A DNA stretch of 63,703 nucleotides from Phycisphaeraceae bacterium (GTDB lineage Bacteria > Planctomycetota > Phycisphaerae > Phycisphaerales > Phycisphaeraceae), in contig JANQSF010000014.1 in NCBI GenBank assembly GCA_028284155.1, positions 1-63,703 on the forward strand, written 5' to 3'. Position 1 is the stretch's first letter, and each line of letters starts with the position of its first letter. The translations under genes were made by a program, and so were the position numbers. The notes under the pieces were generated by a model. The model made no database searches and was not told the DNA's origin. It worked only from the letters and a program-made list of their open reading frames with translations. This document shows, in pieces, positions 35,568 to 44,674 of the stretch.

Positions 35568-38500
35568 AGCCGAGAAGTACTTCGCCTCCGGGTGATGCAC
35601 AACGATCGCGCTGGTCGATTGTTCCGGGTCGATCTGCCAGTTTTCGGTGAGTGTGCAGCCGATCCGGGACGGGTCGATCAGGCGGAACAGCTTGTCCTGG
35701 TCGCTCATCTCCGGGCAGGCCGGGTAGCCGAAGCTGTAGCGCGAGCCGCGGTACTTCTGGGTGAACAGTTGCTTGATGCCGGGGGCGTCGTCGCCGGCGA
35801 TGCCCAGCTCCTGCCGCATCCGCTTGTGCCAGAACTCCGCCAACGCCTCGGCGCACTCGACGCCGAATCCGTGCAGGTAGAGGTACTCGCTGTAGTTGTC
35901 CGATTCAAACAGTCGATTAGCCCGCACGCTCACCTCGGTGCCGACGGTCACGCAGCTCAGGCCCAGCACGTCTTTCTCACCCGAGTCGACCGACTTGAAG
36001 AAGTCGGCGATGCACAAACGCTTGCGGGCCGACTGTCGCGGGAAGCTGAATCGCTCGACCTCGCGGTCGGGGTCTTCCGGGTCGAACACCACCAGGTCGT
36101 TGCCGTCGGCCTGCGCGGGGAAGTAGCCGTACACGACGCGCGGCGTGAGGATCATCTCGGTCCGGCATGTGTCAGCCAACCGGTCGAAGATCGGGTCCAC
36201 CTCGTCTTCGAGTTGGGCCTGATACTCCGCGTCGCTCTTGGCCCCCTTCTTGAACTGCCATTGGCCGCGGTACAGCGCGACACGGTTGACGAACGGGTAG
36301 ATGTCGTCCGGCGCGATCGTGTCAATCACACGCGAGCCGTAAAACGGCGCGGTGGGGACGACGACGTCGGTCGCAACGTCGGAGCGCGTCACAACGGTCA
36401 CGCCCCCGGAAGGAGACCCCCCGGAAGTCGCACCACCGGGTTGCGTGTCATCGGTCACCCGTTCGGATTCCATTTGTGCCAGCCGTTCATCGACGGCTGC
36501 GCGCTTGCCGAGTCGTTCAGCCACCTCTTCATCGAGCAGCCCTGCGCGGTCGGTCGTGAGCAGGTCCATGATGCGCAGGCCGTCGAACGCGTCCTTGCCG
36601 TAATAGACCCGGCCGCCGCCGTCGTCGTAGACGTTGCGCAAGTGGCCTTCGCAGTAGTGACGTGCCAACGCCGCGCCGCCCAGCAGCACCGGTACCTTCA
36701 CACCTTGCGACACCATCTCACGCAGGTTGTCTTCCATGACGTTCACGCTCTTGACCAGCAGGCCGGACAGCCCGATCGCGTCGGCCTCGTATTCGCGCCA
36801 CTTCTCCAGGATCGTCGTTACCGGCTGCTTGATGCCCAGGTTGTAGACCGTGTAGCCGTTGTTGCTCAGGATGATGTCAACTAGGTTCTTGCCGATGTCG
36901 TGCACGTCGCCCTTGACGGTGGCGAGCACGATCTTGCCCTTGGTCTGGCCTTCGACTTTCTCCATGTGAGGCTCAAGGTGCGCGACGGCCATCTTCATGA
37001 CCTCTGCGCTCTGCAGGACGAACGGGAGCTGCATCTGACCCGAACCGAACAGGTCGCCGACAATCTTCATGCCGGCCAGCAGGTGGTCGTTGATGATCTC
37101 GATCGGGCTGTACTTGCCCATCGCTTCGTCGAGCGCGTCGGTCAGGCCCTTCTTCTCCCCGTCGATGATGTGCTTCTGCAAACGCTCCTCGAGCGGCAGG
37201 TCGGCGATGTCCTGTTTGGTCGATTGCTCGGCCGCGTCGTCGGGGAACAGGTCGACGAAGACCTGCAACGGATCTGTAGTTGGCGTGCCATCACGCAGCG
37301 TGACGGGCTCGGTTGGCCGTTTGTCGTAGATCAGGTCGAGCGCGGCGTCCCACAGCGCTTCGTCGATGCGCGGCTTGGGCAGGATCTTCGAGACGTGCAC
37401 GATCGCGCTGGTCAGGCCGGCCTGCGTCAGCTCGTGCTGGAACACGCTGTTCAAGACCTGCCGCGCCGCGGGCTTGAGGCCGAACGAGATGTTCGACAGC
37501 CCGACGGTGATCTGACAGGCCGGCATCGCCGCGGCGATGCGACGCACTCCTTCGATCGTCTCAAGTCCGCTGCGCCGGTCTTTGTCCATCCCCGTCGAGA
37601 TGGGCAGCACCAGTGGGTCGAACATCAGGTCTTCCGGCGCCAGGCCGTGCGTGTTGACGGCCAGGTCGTACATGCGCTGCGCGATAGCGAGTTTGCGGTC
37701 GGCGGTGCGGGCCATCGCCTCTTCGGGGTCTTCGTCGATCGTGCCCAGGACGAGCCCCGCGCCGTACGTCTTGGCGAGCTTGCACATGACAGCAAACTTC
37801 TCTTCGCCGTCTTCGAGGTTGGCCGAGTTGATCAGGCACTTGCCGCCCGCATTTTTCAGGCCGGCCTCGATCGTCGCCGGCTGCGTCGAGTCGAGCATGA
37901 GCGGCGCGTTGACCTGCCGAACGAAGCGGTGGACGATCTCGGCCATGTCGGCCGCGTTGTCCCGGCCGGCGTAGTCCACGTTCACGTCGAGCACGTGCGA
38001 GCCTTCGCGCACCTGCTGACGCGCGAGGCTGACCATCTCGTCCCAGTCTTCCTCTTCGAGCAGCCGTTTAAACTTGCGCGAGCCGGACGCATTACACCGC
38101 TCGCCGATGTTGAGGATCGACGCGTCCTGCCGGTAGTCGGTCGGGTTGTAAAGCGAACTGATCCCGGGCAAGACGTTTTTTTTCTCAACGTCGACCGCCG
38201 ACGCGTCGCCCAACTTATCGATCAACGCCTTGAGGTGGGCAGGCGTCGTGCCGCAGCAGCCGCCGACGATGTTCAGCCCAAAGCGGTTGACGTAGTCAGC
38301 CATCGCTTCGGCGAACGCGTCGGGCGTCAATGGAAACTCGGTACGACCATCGACCAGCGACGGGATGCCCGCGTTGGGCAGGACGCTGATCGGGCGGCCC
38401 CAGTAATCGCCCAGGTATTGCAGATGCTCAGCCATCTCCGTCGGGCCGGTCGCGCAGTTCATGCCCAGCGACATGACGGGCAACGGCGACAGGGCGTTGA

Positions 38501-39131
38501 CGGCTGCGCTGATCTCGCTGCCCATCAGCATCGCGCCGGTCGTCTCGATCGTGACCTGCGCCATAACGGGCACGTCGTCCGGCGTGAGTTGCGCTTCGTT
38601 GAGCGCCTTGAGACACGCGTTGATCGCGCACTTGACCTGCAACAGGTCCTGCGCTGTTTCAACGAGCAGCGCATCGACGCCGCCTTCGATCAGGCCGCGC
38701 GCCTGCTCGGCGTACGACTCGAGCATGTCGTCCCACGACGTGTCACCAAGCGTGACGAGCTTCGTGCCCGGACCCATTGAACCGATCACGAATCGCGGCT
38801 TGTCGTCGGTCGCGTGCGCGTCACACGCCTGCCGCGCGATGCGCGCGGCCTTGACGTTGATCTCGCGCACGCGGTCGGACCAGTCCTGGTCCGCCATCGT
38901 GATGACGTTGGCGTTGAACGTGTCGGTCTCGACGGCGTCACACCCGGCGGCCAGGAATGACGCGTGAATCTCGCGCACGACGTCCGGCCGAGCGAGCACG
39001 AGCGCCTCAGTGCAGTTCTCACGCCCGAGGTAGTCCTTCTCGATGTCGAGGTCGTAGTTATGAATCGACGTGCCCATCGCCCCGTCAAAGAACAGGACAC
39101 GTCGGGCGAGTTGGTCGAGGAATCGGCTCAT
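35565..39131 (-). CDS. metH: Cobalamin-dependent methionine synthase
   Basis: A 1188-residue MetH with all four modules. The homocysteine domain (about 1-320) has the zinc ligands NCATG and GGCCGTT. The pterin domain follows (ILNIGERCNASGSRKFKRLL, HVLDVNVDYAGRDN). The cobalamin module has the cap helices and the lower-ligand motif DVHDIGKNLVDIIL with His near 743 and GLSGLLVKS. The C-terminal activation domain has RGSRYSFGYPACPEMSDQDKLF, the SAM-binding motif. It methylates homocysteine from methyltetrahydrofolate. Between the cobalamin and activation modules is a low-complexity linker (TQPGGATSGGSPSGG). No cobalamin riboswitch was recognised upstream; a hairpin at 39210-39240 and heptad repeats are there instead. 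The ATG at 39131 is the start. Confidence 0.95.
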   Translation of the reverse strand: MSRFLDQLARRVLFFDGAMGTSIHNYDLDIEKDYLGRENCTEALVLARPDVVREIHASFLAAGCDAVETDTFNANVITMADQDWSDRVREINVKAARIARQACDAHATDDKPRFVIGSMGPGTKLVTLGDTSWDDMLESYAEQARGLIEGGVDALLVETAQDLLQVKCAINACLKALNEAQLTPDDVPVMAQVTIETTGAMLMGSEISAAVNALSPLPVMSLGMNCATGPTEMAEHLQYLGDYWGRPISVLPNAGIPSLVDGRTEFPLTPDAFAEAMADYVNRFGLNIVGGCCGTTPAHLKALIDKLGDASAVDVEKKNVLPGISSLYNPTDYRQDASILNIGERCNASGSRKFKRLLEEEDWDEMVSLARQQVREGSHVLDVNVDYAGRDNAADMAEIVHRFVRQVNAPLMLDSTQPATIEAGLKNAGGKCLINSANLEDGEEKFAVMCKLAKTYGAGLVLGTIDEDPEEAMARTADRKLAIAQRMYDLAVNTHGLAPEDLMFDPLVLPISTGMDKDRRSGLETIEGVRRIAAAMPACQITVGLSNISFGLKPAARQVLNSVFQHELTQAGLTSAIVHVSKILPKPRIDEALWDAALDLIYDKRPTEPVTLRDGTPTTDPLQVFVDLFPDDAAEQSTKQDIADLPLEERLQKHIIDGEKKGLTDALDEAMGKYSPIEIINDHLLAGMKIVGDLFGSGQMQLPFVLQSAEVMKMAVAHLEPHMEKVEGQTKGKIVLATVKGDVHDIGKNLVDIILSNNGYTVYNLGIKQPVTTILEKWREYEADAIGLSGLLVKSVNVMEDNLREMVSQGVKVPVLLGGAALARHYCEGHLRNVYDDGGGRVYYGKDAFDGLRIMDLLTTDRAGLLDEEVAERLGKRAAVDERLAQMESERVTDDTQPGGATSGGSPSGGVTVVTRSDVATDVVVPTAPFYGSRVIDTIAPDDIYPFVNRVALYRGQWQFKKGAKSDAEYQAQLEDEVDPIFDRLADTCRTEMILTPRVVYGYFPAQADGNDLVVFDPEDPDREVERFSFPRQSARKRLCIADFFKSVDSGEKDVLGLSCVTVGTEVSVRANRLFESDNYSEYLYLHGFGVECAEALAEFWHKRMRQELGIAGDDAPGIKQLFTQKYRGSRYSFGYPACPEMSDQDKLFRLIDPSRIGCTLTENWQIDPEQSTSAIVVHHPEAKYFSA

Positions 39132-39456
39132 GGGTTTGGTTGCAAGTCAAAGGTCGAAGGTCGAAAGTCAAAAGTCGGTCCTGCATGCCCGGATGGGCGA
39201 TCCAACATATATTCATCCGTCAATCCGGATGAACGGATGGTATGGTCGTGATCGGTCCAAAGCAATGACAAATGAGTGATGACGATTGACAAATGACCAA
39301 TCTCCCTGTGATCCGAATCTCGCCCGACCTTGGAGATTTGTCATTACTCATTGATCATTCGTCATTTATCAATGGTTCGTGCGAACGATTGCCCAAGGTG
39401 GCCGATAGAGGTATCGGCGATCGCATGGACCGGATTCCGACCGAGAGACGGCGTTT
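39132..39456. repeat. metH-uppP divergent region with two heptad elements and a hairpin
   Basis: From metH outward this 325-base gap holds a direct 7-base array (39144-39178, units AGGTCGA and AAGTCAA), a hairpin (39210-39240, CATCCGT and ACGGATG enclosing ATCCGGAT), and an inverted heptad pair (39263-39301 with 39336-39374, units TGACAAA and TTGTCAT). The last is the family seen at 951-1016. Promoters for the two divergent genes must lie here but none stands out. Confidence 0.85.
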
Positions 39457-40305
39457 ATGAACTGGTGGCAGGCGTTGATCCTGGGCATTGTCGAAGGGGT
39501 GACCGAGTACCTGCCGGTCAGCTCGACGGGGCATCTGATCCTGGTGTCCTGGATGCTGGGTCTGAGCGACGACGCCGAGACGTGGGCGGCGACGAACACG
39601 TTCAACATCGTGATCCAAGCCGGCGCGATCGCGGCGGTGCTCGGGCTGTATTGGCCGCGCGTCAAGCAGATGGCGGTCGGCGTGCTGGGCAAGGACGACG
39701 CGGGGCGGAAGCTGGCGATCAACCTGGTCGTCGCGTTCCTGCCCGCGGCAGTGCTCGGGCCGGTGCTTGCGGACCCGATCGAAGAGGCGTTGTTCAAACC
39801 CTGGCCTGTCGTCGGCGCACTGTTTGTCGGCGCGTGGTTGATGTTGGCCGTGGCGATGAGCCGCAAACTGTCACGCAGCGAACACAAGGGGCGTGGGCTG
39901 GACGACATCACGATCCCGATCGCGCTGCTGATCGGGTTCGGGCAGTGCATCGCGATGTGGCCGGGCACGAGTCGATCGATGATGACGATCGTCGCGGCGT
40001 TGATGCTTGGCCTGCGCCCGCGCGCGGCGGCGGAGTTCAGCTTCCTGCTCGGCCTGATCACGCTCTCGGCCGCAACGGGTTACAAGGCCGTGTTCGACGG
40101 CCGACAGATGATCGAACAGATGGACGGGTTCGGCCCGGTCATCATCGGCTTCGTCGCGTCAACGATCTCAGCCGCGCTGGCGGTCAAGTGGTTCGTCGCG
40201 TTTCTCACGCGGCACGGCCTCGCGCCGTTTGCGTGGTATCGGTTGGCGCTGGCGATTGTGTTGGGGGCGTTGATCCTGGCGGGCGTGTTCAACATGCCGC
40301 AGTGA
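39457..40305 (+). CDS. uppP: Undecaprenyl-diphosphatase
   Basis: A 282-residue BacA/UppP enzyme that removes a phosphate from undecaprenyl diphosphate at the membrane, recycling the lipid carrier for cell-wall synthesis. The two conserved motifs are present: VEGVTEYLPVSSTGHLIL with the Glu and Ser/Thr/Gly/His residues, and MWPGTSRSMMTI. Eight hydrophobic segments match the usual topology. The start is ATG at 39457. It converges with the dehydrogenase gene 16 bases downstream. Confidence 0.94.
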   Translation: MNWWQALILGIVEGVTEYLPVSSTGHLILVSWMLGLSDDAETWAATNTFNIVIQAGAIAAVLGLYWPRVKQMAVGVLGKDDAGRKLAINLVVAFLPAAVLGPVLADPIEEALFKPWPVVGALFVGAWLMLAVAMSRKLSRSEHKGRGLDDITIPIALLIGFGQCIAMWPGTSRSMMTIVAALMLGLRPRAAAEFSFLLGLITLSAATGYKAVFDGRQMIEQMDGFGPVIIGFVASTISAALAVKWFVAFLTRHGLAPFAWYRLALAIVLGALILAGVFNMPQ

Positions 40306-40321
40306 TTGGCGGCGGTGCGCC

Positions 40322-41305
40322 TCACGGTTCGAGCAAGACCTTGATCACATCGCTCCGCGCCGCGACGCTCATCGCGTCAACGCCGTCGGCCAACTTGGCG
40401 CGTCGGCTGATGAGACTGACCACGTCGACCTCTTCGGCGCTGAGCGCTTGCAGCGCGCGGTCGAACGGGCCGCATCGGCTGCCGATCAGTTCGATCTCAT
40501 TGATGACCAGCGGTGACAGGTCGATCTTGTTGTTGTCATCGCTTCGGGGGGTGGGGGCGACGGTCGTTTTGAGGACGATCTTGCCGCGCGGGCGGACCAT
40601 CTGCATGGCCGTGGTGAGCCCCGACGCCGAGCCGGTGCAGTCAACGACGATGTCCTGGTCGCCGCGCAGTCCGACGTCTTCGAGCAGGCGGTGCTTGATG
40701 CCCCACTTTTCGCAGAGGGCGAGTTTGTCGGCGTGCTTGCCGACCAGGCGGACCGTCGCGTTGAGTTGGCTCATGACCTGCGCGCAGAGCAGGCCGAGCC
40801 GGCCGTCGCCGAGCACCGTGATGAACGGCCGACCTTCGATCGTCAATTGACGTATGATCTGATACGCCGCGGCCAACGGTTCGGTGAACACGGCGTGGTC
40901 GTCGTCGACGCTGTCGGGCACTTCGAGGAGGTTGGCGACGGGTAGCGTGAACGCGTCGGCGAAGCAGCCGTCGCGGTTGAGGATGCCGAGCACGGTGCGA
41001 TTGCGGCAGTGCTCGCGCAGGCCCTTCTGGCACATGTCGCACTTGCCGCAAACGCAGTTGATTCGGCCGACCACGCGTTTACCGACCCATTGCTTGTCGG
41101 ACTTGTCTGCTACCGATTCGACCTGTCCGACGAACTCGTGGCCGAGCACGCCGGTGTAGCCCATGTAGCCCTTGCACAGTTCGAGGTCGGTCGCGCACAC
41201 GCCCATTTGCAATGGGCGGATCGCCGCCTCGCCGCTGGTCGGCGACGGGTCGGGTCGTTTGGCGTCGAACGTCAGGTCGTTTCCGTCAAAGACAAGGGCG
41301 CGCAC
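40322..41305 (-). CDS. Zinc-dependent alcohol dehydrogenase family protein
   Basis: A 327-residue medium-chain dehydrogenase. Catalytic zinc ligands are Cys37 (GVCATD), His56 and Glu57 (GHE); the structural zinc cysteines are in CVCGKCDMCQKGLREHC (84-100). The cofactor-binding glycine motif is VLGDGRLGLLCAQV. It resembles threonine dehydrogenase- or sorbitol dehydrogenase-like enzymes of about 330-340 residues whose substrate is not obvious. The GTG at 41305 (MRALVFDGND) is chosen because AGGAG lies six bases upstream; the frame is open to 41518 but those codons look non-coding. Confidence 0.87.
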   Translation of the reverse strand: MRALVFDGNDLTFDAKRPDPSPTSGEAAIRPLQMGVCATDLELCKGYMGYTGVLGHEFVGQVESVADKSDKQWVGKRVVGRINCVCGKCDMCQKGLREHCRNRTVLGILNRDGCFADAFTLPVANLLEVPDSVDDDHAVFTEPLAAAYQIIRQLTIEGRPFITVLGDGRLGLLCAQVMSQLNATVRLVGKHADKLALCEKWGIKHRLLEDVGLRGDQDIVVDCTGSASGLTTAMQMVRPRGKIVLKTTVAPTPRSDDNNKIDLSPLVINEIELIGSRCGPFDRALQALSAEEVDVVSLISRRAKLADGVDAMSVAARSDVIKVLLEP

Positions 41306-41492
41306 GCGAGGCTCCTGCGGCGGTGCGGGTGGGGTATTGATGGGATTATCGGATAGATGGGGGTTGCGCTGGAGCGATAACGGGCCGGTGGGTGTGGTCA
41401 ACTGTGCGAGATCCGGGCCTTGGGAAAGGCCCGACTTGAGGGGGTGTGAAGTGGGGCGAGTCCGCGGTGTGCGAGATCGCAAAGGATCATGC

Positions 41493-41562
41493 ATTTGAGA
41501 TTGCAGACTTGAGATCACACATCAATGACTCATCGCACATCGGCAATCGTGAATCGACAATG
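41493..41562. repeat. Degenerate period-7 array at the 3' end of rpoN
   Basis: Ten successive 7-base units, for example TTTGAGA, CTTGAGA, CACATCG, GCAATCG and TGAATCG. It sits between the dehydrogenase promoter region and the end of rpoN, and its last base lies three bases before the first base of the rpoN stop on the plus strand. The rest of 41306-41564 has no gene. Confidence 0.75.
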
Positions 41563-41564
41563 CC

Positions 41565-43127
41565 TCAATACTCGCGCCGCTGCCGCGCCGGGGCGATGTG
41601 CAACTGTTTGCGGTACTTGGCGACCGTTCGGCGGGCGATCTCGATGCCGTGCTTCTTCAGCTCTTCGACGAGTTGGTCGTCGTTGTACGGGTCGGCCTTG
41701 TCCTCGGCGTCGATGATCTCCTTGAGCTTGGCCTGCACGGCCGTCCAGCTCATCGCCTCGCCGGCTTCGGTCTCGGTGCCACCCGAGAAGAACATGCGCA
41801 GCGGGTAGACGCCGCGCGGGGTCATGAGGTACTTGTCCGCCACGGCCCGGCTGACGGTGGCGACGTGGATGCCGAGCTGGTCCGCCACGGTCGTCATCGG
41901 CAGCGGTTTAAGGTGCTGTTCGCCCTGGTCGAAGAACTCGCGTTGCGCTTCGAGCACGACGCTGATGACGCGGAGCAGCGTGTGGCTGCGCTGTTGGATC
42001 GCGTCGATCAGCCAGCGGCCGTTGCGGATGTTGGTCGAGACGAAGTCGCGGGTCCGCTTATCCACGGCCGCGTCCTTGGCCATCTTCGCGTACTCATGGT
42101 TGACCTGCAGGTTGGGCAGGCGATCGTCGGTCAGGCGGGCGGTGTACTCGTCGTTTTCCTCGTCGAACTCGATGATCGCGTCGGGGCGGATCGTCTGCGG
42201 GCTGTCTTCGACGAGTTGGCGGCAGGGGTGCGGATGGAACTGCCGCAGGTTGTAGATCGCGTCCTTGATCTGATCGATGCTCAGGCCGGTGGATTGGGCG
42301 ATCTTCGGGATGCGGTTGGCTTCGATGTCTTTGAGGTACTCGCTGACGAGCAGGCGTTCGGTGGACCAGTCGCGCGGCGGGTCGTGGTCGCCGTTGCCGT
42401 GGTGGTGCTCGGCCTCGTCGCGGTCGGACGCGGTGCGCGCGTCGATCTGCAGCAGCAGGCATTCGCGCAGGTCGCGTGCGCCGACGCCGACCGGTTCGAG
42501 CGTTTGTTGGATGAGCGACAGCGCTTTGTCGAGCAGGTCGCCGTCGACGCCGGGCGGCGCCTGGTCGAGCAGCGCGTCGCGGTCGACACGGAGGTAGCCG
42601 TCATCGTCGAGGAAGCCGATCAGGTATTCGCCGGCTGCGCGAACGTCGTCGTTTGTTTCGAGCAGGTGCCACTGGTCGAGCAACTGGTCGCCGAGGCTCG
42701 CGGGTCGCGCGGCCGTGTTGAGCATCGCGTCCATCTTGCCGTCGCGCTCGCCGGTCTGCCGGGCGGGCCGGGCGCGGTCGTAGCCGTCGAACACGTTGTC
42801 GTTCCACGCGTCGCCGTACTCGTCGCTGATGTTGTTCAATCGTTCGAAGTCGTCGGCGTGGTTGGCGTCGACGGAATCGTCTTTGACGGTCAGCTCGCGC
42901 TCGCCCTCACGCGCGTCGCGTTGTTCTTCTTTGATCGCGGCGTCGACGTCGTAATCTTCGGAGCCGGGCTCGCGGAGCTCGAGCGTCGGGTTGCTGACCA
43001 ACTCCTGTTCGATGCGGGCCTCCAGCGCCTGCATGGTCATCTGGAGGATCTCCATCGACTGGATCATGCGCGGGGCCAGCTTCATCCGCTGGTCCATACG
43101 CATGTGTTGTCCGGTGTCGATGCGCAT
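41565..43127 (-). CDS. rpoN: RNA polymerase sigma-54 factor
   Basis: A 520-residue RpoN. Region I is the Gln/Leu-rich activator-binding part (MKLAPRMIQSMEILQMTMQALEARIEQELVSNPTLEL). An acidic, Asp/Glu-rich region II follows. The core-binding region has LGDQLLDQWHLLETND and IGFLDDDGYLRVD. The DNA-binding part has the helix-turn-helix TTVADQLGIHVATVSRAVADKYLMTPRGVYPLRMFFS and the RpoN box ARRTVAKYR (residues 498-506) that reads the -24 element. The ATG at 43127 (MRIDTGQHMRMDQRM) is chosen; further upstream the frame runs through repeats. It should direct transcription from promoters such as 17379-17395. Confidence 0.95.
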   Translation of the reverse strand: MRIDTGQHMRMDQRMKLAPRMIQSMEILQMTMQALEARIEQELVSNPTLELREPGSEDYDVDAAIKEEQRDAREGERELTVKDDSVDANHADDFERLNNISDEYGDAWNDNVFDGYDRARPARQTGERDGKMDAMLNTAARPASLGDQLLDQWHLLETNDDVRAAGEYLIGFLDDDGYLRVDRDALLDQAPPGVDGDLLDKALSLIQQTLEPVGVGARDLRECLLLQIDARTASDRDEAEHHHGNGDHDPPRDWSTERLLVSEYLKDIEANRIPKIAQSTGLSIDQIKDAIYNLRQFHPHPCRQLVEDSPQTIRPDAIIEFDEENDEYTARLTDDRLPNLQVNHEYAKMAKDAAVDKRTRDFVSTNIRNGRWLIDAIQQRSHTLLRVISVVLEAQREFFDQGEQHLKPLPMTTVADQLGIHVATVSRAVADKYLMTPRGVYPLRMFFSGGTETEAGEAMSWTAVQAKLKEIIDAEDKADPYNDDQLVEELKKHGIEIARRTVAKYRKQLHIAPARQRREY

Positions 43128-43271
43128 CGTGTCGGCTTTGGGTACGAGTGAGGGAACGGGGTCGCGTTGGACCGCGCCGCGTGGCGACCACGCCGCCAGC
43201 AGTATTATCGGTTGTCCGGGCGTGGACGATGATCGGCCGCGCGGAACCACAGATAGTTTAGTCGATGCGGG

Positions 43272-43589
43272 GAGAAGGAAGGGATGAGGGACGAGGGACG
43301 AGCCATAAGGGGCGGGAGACAGGGGACAGGAGGCAGGAGACAGGGGTAGGACACGGGGCACATGTTTAGCGGCGCGGCCGCAGGCCCGCCCGGGCCGTTC
43401 TTGCGTGTCTGGCACATGGCACCCGCTGGAATCGAATGGCGAGTGACGAATGGCGAATAGCGAATGACGAAGTCGGGGTTGTAAGCGGTGACCCGCACAC
43501 GTCCGGTGACGACTCCGACTTCGCAAATCTCAAATCGACATTCGCCATTCGTCGTTCTTCCCCCCTCGTCCCTCGTTCCTTCGCCCCCT
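43272..43589. repeat. Nested repeat block between rpoN and recR
   Basis: Outer inverted arms (43272-43302 and 43562-43589) have the unit GAGGGAC. A direct 7-base array of GGAGACA type runs from 43313 to 43350. A GCGGCGCGGCCGCAGGC-type arm is at 43368-43398, related to that at 10288-10320. An inner inverted pair (43432-43478 and 43513-43557) has units such as CGAATGG and CGAATAG. The whole rpoN-recR gap (43128-43588) is made of these, with no gene. Confidence 0.87.
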
Positions 43590-44209
43590 CACGCATCGAC
43601 CCGCCCGTCGATCGCGTCGACGAGCACGGCTTTGCTCAGCCGTTCGAGGCTTGCGCCGCTGGGCAGGCCGCGCGCCAGTCGTGTGACTTTCACGCCGAGC
43701 TTGCGCAGTTCGTCGGCCAGGTAGAGCGCGGTGCCGTCGCCTTCGAGCGTCGGGTTCGTGCCGATGATGACCTCGTTGACACGACGTTCGGGCGGCGCGT
43801 CGGTGACGCGACTCAGCAGCGCGTCGATGTTCAACTGGCCGGGCCCGACGCCTTCGAGCGGCGCCAGCCGTCCCATGAGGACGTGATAAGCGCCGCGGTA
43901 TTGCCCCGTCGTTTCAAGCGTAACGACATCGTTGGGTTGTTCGACGACGAGCACGGTCGTGTGGTCGCGGCGCGGGTCAGCGCAGATCGAACACGGGTCG
44001 GAGTCGGTGACGTGTCCGCACACGGAGCAAGCGCGCGTACGTCGCTTCAGGTCGAGCACGGCCGAGGCCAACCGCTCCGCCTCGTCGGGCGACGTGCGCA
44101 GCAGGTGGAACACGATGCGTTCAGCAGAACGTTTGCCGATCCCCGGCAGCCGTGACAGCTCACGCACGAGGCGGTCCATGGCCGAGGTGGGTTGGGGTTG
44201 ATCCATCAT
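43589..44209 (-). CDS. recR: Recombination mediator RecR
   Basis: A 206-residue protein. The N-terminal helix-hairpin-helix is LVRELSRLPGIGKRSAERIVFHLL, followed by the four-Cys zinc finger CSVCGHVTDSDPCSICAD and a Toprim domain (VLVVEQPNDVVTLETTGQYRGAYHVLMGRLAPLEGVGP, then VNEVIIGTNPTLEGDGTALYLADEL). The C-terminus has VTRLARGLPSGASLE. It works with RecF/RecO to load RecA at gapped DNA. Start at ATG 44209 or the next codon, 44206; the two differ by one residue. No dnaX or YbaB gene is next to it, although these often neighbour recR. Confidence 0.95.
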   Translation of the reverse strand: MMDQPQPTSAMDRLVRELSRLPGIGKRSAERIVFHLLRTSPDEAERLASAVLDLKRRTRACSVCGHVTDSDPCSICADPRRDHTTVLVVEQPNDVVTLETTGQYRGAYHVLMGRLAPLEGVGPGQLNIDALLSRVTDAPPERRVNEVIIGTNPTLEGDGTALYLADELRKLGVKVTRLARGLPSGASLERLSKAVLVDAIDGRVDA

Positions 44210-44228
44210 CGGATTGTACGTTCGCCCA

Positions 44229-44309
44229 TTTAGCCACGTCGCTTGCGACGCGCGTTGGGTGCGCAATTGAGGCTTCAAGGCACGCGCGTCGCAAGCGACG
44301 CGGCTAAAT
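44229..44309. repeat. Palindrome GCGTCGCAAGCGACG
   Basis: The left arm (44229-44256) and right arm (44280-44309) are inverted copies with TTAGCCACGTCGCTTGCGAC and its complement. The stem would lie between the divergent recR and ferredoxin genes, close to both starts. No second copy was seen in the window. Confidence 0.85.
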
Positions 44310-44336
44310 GTGATCGTTCGTCCCTATCCTTCCCCC

Positions 44337-44612
44337 ATGTCACCCGACGACCATGTCTGCCTCTGCTTCCACGTCTCGAAGCGGAAGATCGTGAACTTTT
44401 GTCGGCGTGAACGGCCGGCCGTGGCGAGTCTGATCAGCGAGTGTCTCTCAGCCGGCACGGGCTGCCAGTGGTGCGTGCCGTTCATCAAGAAGCTGCACAC
44501 GCAGGTGATGGACGGCGTCGAGGACCCGGACCTGCCCGTCTCGCCGCAGGAGTATGCGAGCCGGCGGGCGAACTACCGCAAGACGGGCGAGCGGGATGAG
44601 GACGACGGCTGA
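44337..44612 (+). CDS. BFD-like [2Fe-2S] ferredoxin
   Basis: A 91-residue protein with four cysteines in the pattern CLC (near residue 8), then CLSAGTGCQWC about 30 residues later, which is the BFD-like [2Fe-2S]-binding arrangement (C-x-C ... C-x2-C). It is similar to bacterioferritin-associated ferredoxin, a protein that releases iron from bacterioferritin, but here no bacterioferritin gene is near. The C-terminal extension (SPQEYASRRANYRKTGERDEDDG) is charged. The ATG at 44337 (MSPDDHVCLC) is chosen. Confidence 0.75.
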   Translation: MSPDDHVCLCFHVSKRKIVNFCRRERPAVASLISECLSAGTGCQWCVPFIKKLHTQVMDGVEDPDLPVSPQEYASRRANYRKTGERDEDDG

Positions 44613-44674
44613 TTTGCTTCGCGGGCAGCACACGGATTGGAATCCGTGGGCTTCCGGTTTGCATTTGTAAGCGC

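Noticed and set aside
36900..38780. A 626-codon open frame opposite metH
   Set aside because: Antisense of the MetH domains with all motifs on the other strand. No motif of its own.
39132..39260. Cobalamin or SAM riboswitch upstream of metH
   Set aside because: No B12 box, SAM-I or SAH core sequence was recognised; the region is mainly heptad repeats and one hairpin.
41493..41562. A CRISPR array
   Set aside because: The repeats are 7 bases and degenerate with no spacers. No cas gene is in the window.
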